Positions 1 through 6,877 of a DNA stretch of 8,957 nucleotides are shown here, one piece after another (the stretch's first letter is position 1; each line of letters opens with the position of its first letter). The position numbers were made by a program, and so were the translations under genes. Location: NCBI GenBank assembly GCA_964568045.1, contig CAZMOL010000063.1:1-8957 (forward strand). The letters run 5' to 3'. The DNA comes from CAZDDA01 sp964568045 (GTDB taxonomy: Bacteria > Bipolaricaulota > Bipolaricaulia > UBA7950 > UBA9294). The notes beneath the pieces were generated by a model. That model was given only the letters and a program-made list of their open reading frames with translations. It searched no databases and was not told where the DNA came from.

Positions 1-503
1 TCACCGTGGCGCACTGGAAGCGAGATGACATCAATGCCTTTCAAAAACGGGGTTTCCCCGGCAGGAAGGGACGCACAGTGACACCACCGATTTTCAAATC
101 GGCCGGAGGCATTGGTCGTGAGCGTGACTTCCTGCTCGTAGTCCCCGCTGACATTGGGGAGCAGTCCCATTCTGACCAAGACTTGGAATCCGTTACAGAT
201 GCCGAGAATAAACTTGCCCCCACGAATGTAGGCCAAAAGCTCATCGAAGAACAATCGCCCAGACGGAAGCGTTCTGTAGCGCAGCTTGTTGGCCAACGCC
301 TTGCCTGCACCGAGGTCGTCGCCGAACGAAAACCCTCCCGGAAGGGTGAGAACATCGTAATCGTGGATCGAGCACGTTCCATGTAAGATGCTGTTGAGAT
401 GTACAATATCGGCCTCTGCACCGGCAAGGTGGTAGGCAGCCGCCGTCTCCTCCTCGCAATTGATTCCGAATCCCGTGATGACGAGTGCGCGTACCTCGCT
501 CAT
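1..503 (-). CDS. purQ: PurQ, glutaminase subunit of FGAM synthase (partial, C-terminus off window)
   Basis: This is the class I glutamine amidotransferase subunit of phosphoribosylformylglycinamidine (FGAM) synthase. It releases ammonia from glutamine and passes it to PurL in the fourth step of de novo purine synthesis, in the cytoplasm. The gene is read from an ATG at 503 and 167 residues are visible. It opens with the family's N-terminal strand (ALVITGFGINCEEET, residues 6-20). It then has LPGGFSFGDDLGAG (54-67) and the nucleophile elbow GICNGFQVL (101-109), with Cys103 as the expected catalytic cysteine. The sequence ends at LPVRHG, just before the usual conserved glycine-rich stretch; the catalytic His/Glu pair would lie beyond the left edge. 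PurL ends only two bases upstream, and an AGGGGA ribosome binding site lies inside the last codons of purL, so the two are probably translationally coupled. No frameshift is seen. Identity is secure; only the C-terminus is unknown. Confidence 0.96.
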   Translation of the reverse strand, partial: MSEVRALVITGFGINCEEETAAAYHLAGAEADIVHLNSILHGTCSIHDYDVLTLPGGFSFGDDLGAGKALANKLRYRTLPSGRLFFDELLAYIRGGKFILGICNGFQVLVRMGLLPNVSGDYEQEVTLTTNASGRFENRWCHCASLPAGETPFLKGIDVISLPVRHG

Positions 504-505
504 TT

Positions 506-3500
506 TCAATCCCCTAAACCCGTGCTCCACGCCTCATTGAGGCGCTCCAGTTCAATATCAATAACCGGGTATCCATGCCACGTCATTACCACCTGCTTGC
601 GAGGAGTCACTCGGCCCAAAAACGTGGCAGCTTTGCCCACGAGAGCTTCGAATGGTTCCCTGTTTTCCGGCCGGACAGAAACGACAAATCGCGAGTGGGA
701 CTCGGAGAAGAGCCCGATGCGAAGCATCCTGTGATCCTCCAGCGTGAGCGGCTGCGAGGACGTAGCGGGAAGACTTGGATCTTGCGGCACAGACAGGTTG
801 TCAGCGAGACTGAGCCCAAGTTCTACCACAATGCCCAAGTCACCCCCAATCGCGGATTCAACCAGTGCCACTGCCAGACCCCCGTCGGACAGGTCGTGGC
901 ACGATTCCAGTAGGTCTCGACCGTTGGCAGCCATCACCTTACGGTATCGTTCCCTGGCTTCCTCCTTTCTCACCACCGGCACATTTTCTCCCAGCTCGCC
1001 GAACAGACGGTAGAATTCCGATCCGCCCAGTTCATCGTAGGTCTTCCCTACCAGGTAGATGAGATCGCCAGCAGCCTTGAACTCGCTGGTCACAGTGTTT
1101 CGGACGTCATCGATTCCGGCAACCATCGAATAGAGCACCGTGGGAAGAACGGAGATCTTCACCCCGTCCGCTCGAAAATCGTTTTTCATGCTGTCCTTGC
1201 CCGATGTCAGCGGGATGTTGTAGAAGGTCGCCATATCGTAGAGCGCCTCGCACATCCTCACGAGCTGGGCCAACTTGACCTTCCCATCGGGGTTGGTCCT
1301 TTTATCGTAAACTGAATCGGGAAGGCAAAAGTTGTCGTTGACTGACCAGAACGGGCCACTGTTGGTCTGCAGATCCGGGAGCCTTCCACCCACAGCGATG
1401 ATCTGGCGTACGGCCTCGTCGAACGCACCCGCGGACATCGCATACGGATCGATATCCCCGTAGCGCGGAATAATTCCGTTGGAGATGGCCACTCCCTGAT
1501 AACCGTCGAGCCCGATGCGCATTACCGCTGCATCCTGAGGTGCGGTTCCACGGGGTCCCATCAGCGGTTTTATGATGGTCTTGCCCTTCACTTCGTGGTC
1601 GTATTGACGGATGACACTCTCGCGGGAGCAGATGTTGAAACTACCCATTAGCCTTAGCAAAATGTCGTTGTAATCAAGCTCCATCGGAAGCTTTGGCTCG
1701 GTCAATCGGGGCCTTTTCCACTGTGCATCAAGCGTCTTTCGGGGGACCCCGTTGTGGAGGAAATCAAGATCGAGGTAAGCGATCAGCGTCTCGCCGTAGT
1801 GAACCTCAAGAACGCCCGTGCTGGTAAACCGGCCAATATCGGTGACCTCAACCTCGTGCTCCGCGGCAAGGTGGAAAAGAAGCTCCAGCTTCTCCTCTTC
1901 GACCACCAAGGTCATTCGTTCCTGCGATTCGGAGAGGAAGATTTCCCAGGGTTTGATCCCCAAGTACTTCAGTGGCACAGCGGCCAATTGCACCGTAGCA
2001 CCGCCGCTGATTGTGGCAAGCTCTCCGATCGAGCAGGACAGTCCCCCTGCACCGTTGTCGGTGCAGCATTTAACAAGGCCTTTCTCACAGGCGACCTCAA
2101 GAAAATCAGACAAGAGCTTCTGGGTAATGGGGCTTCCGATTTGGACTGCGGAGCGTGGGGAATTCTCGTCGATCTCCGCTGAAGAGAACGTCGCCCCGTG
2201 GATGCCGTCCACCCCGACCCGGCCTCCAGCCGCGACGATCCGGTCACCCTCTGCAATCTCCTTCTCCCACGCGTTTTTCCCCTGATAGGAGGCCGGCATA
2301 ATCGAACCGGTCCCACAGTAGACCAACGGTTTTCCTGCGTAGCGATCATCGAAGACGATCGCGCCGTTGACTGTGGGCACGCCGGACTTGTTCCCTCCAT
2401 CCTCGATGCCGTTTCTCACCCCGGCAAAGACCCGCTTGGGAGGCAATTGGCCTGAGAGAAGTTCCCGCGTATAAGAGGGTGGGGCAAAACAGAGGACATT
2501 GGTGTTGAACAGTAGCCTCCCTCCTCCTCGCCCGGTCCCTAGTGGATCCCGGTTGTTGCCGAGGATCCCGGTGAGCGCTCCACCATAAGGGTCGAGCGCC
2601 GAGGGCGTGTTGTGGGTCTCGACCTTCCAGACAAACAAGTGCTCATCGTCGATTCGGACGACCCCGGCGTTATCACTGAAGACCTTCACCAGCCATTGTT
2701 GACCGGCTGTTTCCAGCCGGCTTCGGATCGTCTCGGTCGCGCCTTGAATGTAGGTTTTGAATAGGGAGTCCACTTGCTTCGTCTCTCCGGTATCGAGATC
2801 CGTATAGTGAATGAGCGCATTGAACTCCTTGTGCTTGCAGTGTTCGGACCACGTCTGGGCGAACACCTCGAGCTCGCAGTCGGACGGCAATGGAGAAAGC
2901 CCGACTGCCTCGCGCTTCCCGACCACCGCTTTATCGCGGTAGTAGCCTTGAATCGCGTGCCACTCCGGCAAGTTGAGGGAGAGAACCCGCTTTCTGGAGA
3001 GCCGGTCCAGTTCTTGGTCCGGGACAAAGACGTTTACAAACTCCGTCGTGGAATCAGCTGCGATCTTGACCTGTGGGATGTAATCCACCCACGCAGAAAT
3101 CTCGCCGCAGTCGAAGTGATGGATCAAGACATTTCCCAGCAGCTCTTCGGCAATCCTTCTTACTGCAGTCTCATCGAGATGATGCTCGAGGTAGAAGACG
3201 TCACGGGTGAATATCCGCTGGGTCTCACCGTCCAACGTGATTCCGAGCACATCTCCCAGGCTCTTTTGCGCCGACGCGCCCTCATCGTCCGTCACTCCAG
3301 GGCGCTTGCCCACCGCGATATACGAACGGAATCCCCGCGGATGGTAGACCGAGTTGACGTGAACCTCGTGAAGCACGGGATCTTTCAGACCGTGTGTGGC
3401 GAACTGCCGCAGTTGCTCGTCGGTAAGCGGCGTCAGTAGCGTGTACAGTTTGGAGCTTCGGACACGGCCGGTGTCGATACCCAGATACCTGGCCGCCTCG

Positions 3501-3601
3501 ATTGCCAGGCGCTCCCCCATGACGTCCTTTACTCCGTCTCTGAACACAACCTGGATGGTTGACACGTTCGGCTCCGTTTCACTGAAATCCCGTTTACTCA
3601 T
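506..3601 (-). CDS. purL: FGAM synthase, PurS-PurS-PurL fusion
   Basis: This 1,031-residue protein converts FGAR, ATP and ammonia (from PurQ) to FGAM. Residues about 14-84 and 90-172 each look like a PurS unit (VVFRDGVKDVMGERLAIEAA, then a second copy around YIAVGKRPGV). The PurL catalytic part follows. Visible PurL signatures are TWSEHCKHKEF (250-260), VETHNTPSALDPYGG (327-341), GIEDGGNKSGVPTVNG (398-413), CCTDNGAGGLS (512-522), SESQERM (557-563), GKDSMKND (801-808) and HDLSDGGLAVAL (902-913). The length lies between small PurL (about 730) and the E. coli type (about 1,295, with its own glutaminase), which fits the separate purQ next door. The usual HNHPS reads HNTPS here. The ATG at 3601 lies 21 bases after purM and has no clear ribosome binding site. 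A GTG at 3565 (residue 13), with GGAG six bases upstream and sitting at the start of the PurS fold, is a serious alternative start. Confidence 0.97.
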   Translation of the reverse strand: MSKRDFSETEPNVSTIQVVFRDGVKDVMGERLAIEAARYLGIDTGRVRSSKLYTLLTPLTDEQLRQFATHGLKDPVLHEVHVNSVYHPRGFRSYIAVGKRPGVTDDEGASAQKSLGDVLGITLDGETQRIFTRDVFYLEHHLDETAVRRIAEELLGNVLIHHFDCGEISAWVDYIPQVKIAADSTTEFVNVFVPDQELDRLSRKRVLSLNLPEWHAIQGYYRDKAVVGKREAVGLSPLPSDCELEVFAQTWSEHCKHKEFNALIHYTDLDTGETKQVDSLFKTYIQGATETIRSRLETAGQQWLVKVFSDNAGVVRIDDEHLFVWKVETHNTPSALDPYGGALTGILGNNRDPLGTGRGGGRLLFNTNVLCFAPPSYTRELLSGQLPPKRVFAGVRNGIEDGGNKSGVPTVNGAIVFDDRYAGKPLVYCGTGSIMPASYQGKNAWEKEIAEGDRIVAAGGRVGVDGIHGATFSSAEIDENSPRSAVQIGSPITQKLLSDFLEVACEKGLVKCCTDNGAGGLSCSIGELATISGGATVQLAAVPLKYLGIKPWEIFLSESQERMTLVVEEEKLELLFHLAAEHEVEVTDIGRFTSTGVLEVHYGETLIAYLDLDFLHNGVPRKTLDAQWKRPRLTEPKLPMELDYNDILLRLMGSFNICSRESVIRQYDHEVKGKTIIKPLMGPRGTAPQDAAVMRIGLDGYQGVAISNGIIPRYGDIDPYAMSAGAFDEAVRQIIAVGGRLPDLQTNSGPFWSVNDNFCLPDSVYDKRTNPDGKVKLAQLVRMCEALYDMATFYNIPLTSGKDSMKNDFRADGVKISVLPTVLYSMVAGIDDVRNTVTSEFKAAGDLIYLVGKTYDELGGSEFYRLFGELGENVPVVRKEEARERYRKVMAANGRDLLESCHDLSDGGLAVALVESAIGGDLGIVVELGLSLADNLSVPQDPSLPATSSQPLTLEDHRMLRIGLFSESHSRFVVSVRPENREPFEALVGKAATFLGRVTPRKQVVMTWHGYPVIDIELERLNEAWSTGLGD

Positions 3602-3622
3602 CGATAGCGATGGCGCGATCTT

Positions 3623-4735
3623 CTACCCCGGTTTCCTTACTGAACGACCGTCCTTCACAACGTAGGTGAGCAACTGAGGCCTACAGCCGGCTGAGCGGAT
3701 GGTGATCGCCGGTTTTTCCGTGACAAACCCCGCAACCTGCGCTTCATAGCCTGTGTCGTCCATGCTCGAAAGAGCCGGCCCAACCTGCGCTTTCGGAATG
3801 ACAACCAACATCCCATTGCCCATGTTCCACTGCCGGTAGGCGTGGCTTTCGCAAACATCTCCCAGTTCCTGAAGTCGGCGCATCGCCGCGTGCGGAGGAC
3901 AGAGCGTGTCCAGTGCGGCCCCAAGCCGATTGGGAGCCAAAACTCGCGCCAGGTTATCCGGGATCCCGCCACCGGTAATGTGAGCGACTCCGTGAATCGG
4001 GACTCCGCGATCTTCCAATCGGCGAATTGCGGGTGCGAAAATCCGTGAGGGAGTGAGTAACGTCTGCCCCCAGCTCGTCTGTTCATCGAACGACGTGTTG
4101 TGCCAATCGTCTCCGTAGGCCTCCTGGAGGATGTTGCGGGCGAGGGTGAACCCGTTGCTACGCAGGCCGCGGCTGGCAAGGGACAGAATGACGTCTCCTG
4201 AAGCGATGCGGGAGCCGTCCGCAAAACGGGTTCCCTCCCGGAGCACGCCGATTCCCGTGCTGCACCAATTGAAATGCATCCGCTCTCCCCACCCGCGAAT
4301 GCGGTCACCGAGCTGCGCAATCTCACCCCCGGTGACCGCAATTCCGGCAACGTTCGCCGCGTCGTGAAGCCCCTTCATGAGGCGATCGACGATCCCCTCA
4401 TCGAGGACATCCACATCGAGAATGTTGGAGATCCCAACCGGATGTGCGCCGATCGCGGCCAAGTCGTCCACCACCATCGAAACGAGATCAAACCCCAGTG
4501 TCTCGTACGTCTCCATCCGTTCCGCCAGTTCAATCTTTGTTCCGATGCCGTCCGAGGTGACGGCAATCTTGACCGCACCGAAGTCTAGAATCGCAGCAAA
4601 GGCTTCTTCGAGGCCGAGCGCGGGCGCGCCTGGTTTCCCCGAACGATTTGAGAACGTTTTTTTCGCCCAGGACAAGGCCTTGCGGGAACAGGCGTTCCCG
4701 AGATCGAGGTTCACGCCACCCGGGCTAGACTCCAC
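3623..4735 (-). CDS. purM: AIR synthase (phosphoribosylformylglycinamidine cyclo-ligase), divergent form
   Basis: This 370-residue enzyme closes the imidazole ring, FGAM + ATP to aminoimidazole ribotide (AIR), using the product of the PurL/PurQ pair encoded directly downstream. Motifs of the PurM/PurL ATP-binding superfamily appear in order: GGVNLDLGN (6-14), SDGIGTK (61-67), VVDDLAAIGAHP (88-99), TGGEIAQLGD (135-144), SRGLRSNGFTLAR (188-200), HITGGGIPDNLARV (252-265) and WNMGNGM (303-309). Several differ from the usual bacterial forms (TDGVGTK, GGETAEMPG, SSGxHSNG), so it is a divergent branch rather than the E. coli-like type. It is somewhat longer than the usual ~345 residues, partly through a C-terminal tail (residues ~345-370). 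Translation starts at a GTG, chosen because AGAGGAGG lies six bases upstream. An AIR synthase-related protein of other function is possible, but the position before purL-purQ and the intact motif set argue for PurM. Confidence 0.9.
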   Translation of the reverse strand: MESSPGGVNLDLGNACSRKALSWAKKTFSNRSGKPGAPALGLEEAFAAILDFGAVKIAVTSDGIGTKIELAERMETYETLGFDLVSMVVDDLAAIGAHPVGISNILDVDVLDEGIVDRLMKGLHDAANVAGIAVTGGEIAQLGDRIRGWGERMHFNWCSTGIGVLREGTRFADGSRIASGDVILSLASRGLRSNGFTLARNILQEAYGDDWHNTSFDEQTSWGQTLLTPSRIFAPAIRRLEDRGVPIHGVAHITGGGIPDNLARVLAPNRLGAALDTLCPPHAAMRRLQELGDVCESHAYRQWNMGNGMLVVIPKAQVGPALSSMDDTGYEAQVAGFVTEKPAITIRSAGCRPQLLTYVVKDGRSVRKPG

Positions 4736-4741
4736 AATCCC

Positions 4742-4749
4742 CCTCCTCT
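4742..4749 (-). promoter_or_regulatory. Strong ribosome binding site for purM (GTG start)
   Basis: Read on the minus strand this is AGAGGAGG, followed by GGGATT and then the GTG at 4735. It nearly matches the full anti-Shine-Dalgarno complement at ideal spacing, so it decides in favour of the GTG start of purM. Confidence 0.85.
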
Positions 4750-4844
4750 AAGAATCTGCCGGTTTGTTAAGATCCCTCTGACAAAACAACGAGTACAAGC
4801 TGCTCCGCTCATCTTCGACAAAAGGTACTACACAACGCACCCAC

Positions 4845-4862
4845 CAGCCGCCTCTTCGGCTG
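4845..4862 (-). terminator. Short GC hairpin after guaB (possible weak terminator or processing site)
   Basis: CAGCCG and CGGCTG form a perfect six-base-pair stem around a six-base loop, starting eight bases after the guaB stop codon in the direction of guaB transcription. No T-run follows on the minus strand, so it is not a standard intrinsic terminator. It could be a weak terminator, a Rho-associated structure, or an mRNA processing or stability element that sets purM-purL-purQ levels relative to guaB. In the rest of the 135-base guaB-purM spacer (4736-4870) I see no convincing promoter, only the purM ribosome binding site. Confidence 0.3.
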
Positions 4863-4870
4863 ATACCGAC

Positions 4871-6367
4871 CTAATTGCTCCACTTCCTCAAACTGCCCCC
4901 TGCCTCACTCCCCGCCTGGACGATGTCGTGCACTTGCCCTTCCCGAATGGCAAGAGGCGATACCAGCTCAAGCTCAGCGTTTTCATGGAGCTCCTGAATC
5001 GAGGCACAGCCACACGAGGACATCGCGGCCTTGATCTTGGTCAACATCTGATCAAGGTTGTCCCCCAGCTTGCCCGCATATTCCACAAATCCTTCTACCC
5101 CCTCAGCGAAATTATCGTGATAGTACCGGATTCCACTCCACTGCCTTGCCCGTGCTGATCCCTCTCCCCAGTACGGCTTCATGATGTGGTTGTTGATCTG
5201 AACCTTTTCCGTTGGAGACTCCTCCATGCGGGCGAAGTATCGACCCATCATGACGTAATCGGCACCGAGCGCCAAGGCAACGACCACATCCTTCGACGTT
5301 GTGACCCCCCCATCCGCGACGATCGGAATGTACCGCTTCGTCTCTCGAAAATAGCGATCACGGGCTTCACACACTTTCATGAGGGCGGTGGCCAGCCCCC
5401 GTCCGGTACCCTTTTGCTCCTGAGTGATACAAATGGATCCTCCGCCTATGCCCACTTTCACGGCCTGCGCCCCCGCCTCCATCAAAAAGTCGAATCCATC
5501 CTCGGTGATGACGTTCCCTCCGATAACAGGAAGATCGGGATAATTTCCATGGATCCATTTCAACGTCTCTTGCTGGTAGACGGAGTGCCCATCGGAGGAA
5601 TCGATGGCCACTGCGTCGACCTCGGAGGTCACCAGCGCGGCGACGCGCTCTTCGTAGTCGTGCGTGTTGATCGCGGCCACCGCCAATAACCGTTTCTTAT
5701 CATCCACAACCTCATTGGGATTGTTCACCTGATCCTGGGCGTCCTTGCGAAAAACCAGGTAGGAAAGCCGATCTGCTTCGTCCACGATTGGAAGAACCGA
5801 TTGGTGACTCTCCACAAGTTGGGCATGGGCCTCCTTTAGATCGGTCACGTCGACAGCAACATCAAGCCTGTTTCGAGGAATCATACGGTCAACCACGCAG
5901 AGCTGGCCGTGCGCTTGCGCATCGTAATCCCTCTGAGTAATCAGCCCTAGAAAGACGTTATCCTCAGATACTACAGGAAAGGTGGAGAAGCCTTTGTCTT
6001 GCTTAATCGTCTCAATCTGGTACACGGTTGTCTTTGGCGAGACCGTAAGAGGCTTCACAAAACCGGCCTTGTGGCTCTTGATCTTGGTAATAATCTCTGC
6101 CTGAGCTTCGATAGATTGAGAGCAAAAGATGAACGCCGCGCCCCCGAGTTTGGCCAGTTCAATCCCCATGGCAGGTCCTGACACCGATTGCATCGCCGCA
6201 GCCACCAGCGGGGTTTTTAGTCGGATTTCGCGTTGACCTCCTCTAGCCCACACCAGCGGGATGTTCAAACAAATCTGATCAACGGCTGAGTCAACCGTTG
6301 TGAGCCGTGGAAGGAGTCGAAACTCCATCAGGCTCCGAGACGGTTCAAGTGTCACTCTCTGTACCAT
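4871..6367 (-). CDS. guaB: IMP dehydrogenase, Tritrichomonas-type subfamily
   Basis: This enzyme oxidises IMP to XMP with NAD+, the committed step to GMP. The ATG at 6367 gives 498 residues; an in-frame TTG at 6394 would add nine, but GAGG seven bases before the ATG supports the shorter form. The TIM-barrel core begins with TPLVAAAMQSVSG (52-64). Two CBS domains are inserted at about 105-151 and 157-209. The active-site loop is GIGGGSICITQEQKGTGRG with catalytic Cys313, followed by DGG (352-354), GRYFARMEESPT (375-386) and a flap with the Arg414-Tyr415 pair. GIGGGSICI in place of GIGPGSICT, SGPAMGIELAKLGGAAFIF, YWGEGSARARQW and the C-terminal cysteines in SSCGCAS match my memory of the Tritrichomonas foetus enzyme more than the E. 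coli or human types. It is 135 bases upstream of purM on the same strand, so it may head the operon. GMP reductase is unlikely, since CBS domains and the Arg-Tyr flap pair are present. Confidence 0.95.
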   Translation of the reverse strand: MVQRVTLEPSRSLMEFRLLPRLTTVDSAVDQICLNIPLVWARGGQREIRLKTPLVAAAMQSVSGPAMGIELAKLGGAAFIFCSQSIEAQAEIITKIKSHKAGFVKPLTVSPKTTVYQIETIKQDKGFSTFPVVSEDNVFLGLITQRDYDAQAHGQLCVVDRMIPRNRLDVAVDVTDLKEAHAQLVESHQSVLPIVDEADRLSYLVFRKDAQDQVNNPNEVVDDKKRLLAVAAINTHDYEERVAALVTSEVDAVAIDSSDGHSVYQQETLKWIHGNYPDLPVIGGNVITEDGFDFLMEAGAQAVKVGIGGGSICITQEQKGTGRGLATALMKVCEARDRYFRETKRYIPIVADGGVTTSKDVVVALALGADYVMMGRYFARMEESPTEKVQINNHIMKPYWGEGSARARQWSGIRYYHDNFAEGVEGFVEYAGKLGDNLDQMLTKIKAAMSSCGCASIQELHENAELELVSPLAIREGQVHDIVQAGSEAGGSLRKWSN

Positions 6368-6374
6368 CGTCCCC

Positions 6375-6378
6375 CCTC
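6375..6378 (-). promoter_or_regulatory. Ribosome binding site for guaB deciding the ATG at 6367
   Basis: On the minus strand GAGG, embedded in a purine run AAAGAGGGGGG, ends seven bases before the ATG at 6367. This spacing favours that ATG over the in-frame TTG 27 bases upstream, which has no comparable site. Confidence 0.7.
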
Positions 6379-6599
6379 TTTCACGCTCATTCAAACCCGG
6401 CGAATCACGAAAGCTCGTTTAAGCCTGGAAAGGCCACCTCCAACACCCTCTGTACCAGGCAAGGTGGTAGAATCTCGGACACCAACGCGTGTTCGTGGAA
6501 CTCTTCAACCCGTAACGAAGACATCATGAACAAGCTGCACAAAGACCTTCCCCACCGAAAGAAATCCTGGATCCCACGCGCGCCTGAAACGACATCGGG

Positions 6600-6654
6600 A
6601 ATCGGTTTGGAAGGTGTTTGAGTAAGAACGGCGAGACATTCACCAAAACCGATT
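6600..6654. repeat. Long inverted repeat in the guaB-ssnA intergenic region
   Basis: AATCGGTTT (6600-6608) and AAACCGATT (6646-6654) are perfect nine-base inverted copies. Allowing one extra A in the right arm extends the match to 11 over 12 bases (6600-6610 with 6643-6654). Nested inside, GGTG (6613-6616) can alternatively pair with CACC (6641-6644). As RNA from the minus strand, this would fold into a stable stem with a roughly 24-32 base loop in the 5' leader of guaB, provided transcription starts to its right. As DNA the two arms could be paired operator half-sites about 46 bases apart centre to centre. There is no T-run next to it, so it is not a simple terminator. Confidence 0.6.
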
Positions 6655-6818
6655 GTCGTACCCAGTGTGCTCCTTTTGCCTGCTAGAGTGGCTTTCCATG
6701 CAGCTTCACTGGGCACCATACTGTATCTTACGGGCAAATCCCGGGACCGTCAAGTGTGGGCTCAACAAGACAGAAAGCAGGCCAGCCTTAACTTGGTGGG
6801 AGAACCAAAAGCTGTTGG

Positions 6819-6847
6819 TTGTCTGGCGATCGGCCCTCGGCTATAGT
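6819..6847 (+). promoter_or_regulatory. Sigma70-type promoter for ssnA-ygfK
   Basis: The -35 element TTGTCT (6819-6824, four of six consensus bases) is separated by exactly 17 bases from the -10 element TATAGT (6842-6847, five of six). The predicted transcription start near 6853-6856 leaves a 5' leader of about 23 bases before the ssnA ATG. With so short a leader, control is more likely at the promoter than by leader RNA. This is the clearest promoter in the window. Confidence 0.7.
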
Positions 6848-6867
6848 CAGACGCAATCAGCGGAGAT

Positions 6868-6872
6868 GGGAG
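6868..6872 (+). promoter_or_regulatory. Ribosome binding site for ssnA deciding the ATG at 6878
   Basis: GGGAG lies five bases before the ATG at 6878. A second in-frame ATG at 6866 has GGAG directly abutting it, which is too close for initiation. Further upstream starts would lie before or within the promoter, so 6878 is the best start. Confidence 0.65.
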
Positions 6873-6877
6873 ACGCA

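Larger units (their letters stand above)
6368..6877. other. Divergent intergenic region between guaB and ssnA
   Basis: This 510-base stretch lies between the two start codons. It contains the ssnA promoter near its right end, the guaB ribosome binding site at its left end, and a large inverted repeat near the middle. A second, weaker inverted repeat pairs CCACCT (6434-6439) with AGGTGG (6462-6467) within the presumed guaB leader. I looked for a guaB promoter on the minus strand and found no convincing -35/-10 pair. I see no T-box, purine riboswitch core or tRNA-like structure. A minus-strand open frame of up to 110 codons (TTG at 6737 to stop at 6405) crosses it, but it has no recognisable domain and no clear ribosome binding site, so I do not call it a gene. 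Confidence 0.6.

Noticed and set aside
1754..2285. Overlapping plus-strand frames of 142 and 155 codons
   Set aside because: Antisense shadows of purL; the minus-strand frame carries the conserved PurL motifs throughout.
2774..3439. 221-codon plus-strand open frame
   Set aside because: It is antisense to the conserved PurS/PurL coding region, has no recognisable domain, and is explained by the codon composition of purL.
4736..4870. A sigma70 promoter for purM in the guaB-purM spacer
   Set aside because: TTGTAC with a 17-base spacer leads only to GGATCT, and other combinations are no better than chance.
5186..5689. 167-codon plus-strand open frame with histidine- and glycine-rich sequence
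   Set aside because: It lies antisense to the core of IMP dehydrogenase, whose catalytic motifs are read on the other strand; no ribosome binding site or known domain.
6653..6877. Upstream in-frame extension of ssnA by 75 codons
   Set aside because: The extension would span the -35/-10 promoter, shows no similarity to SsnA, and the family N-terminus begins at the ATG at 6878.
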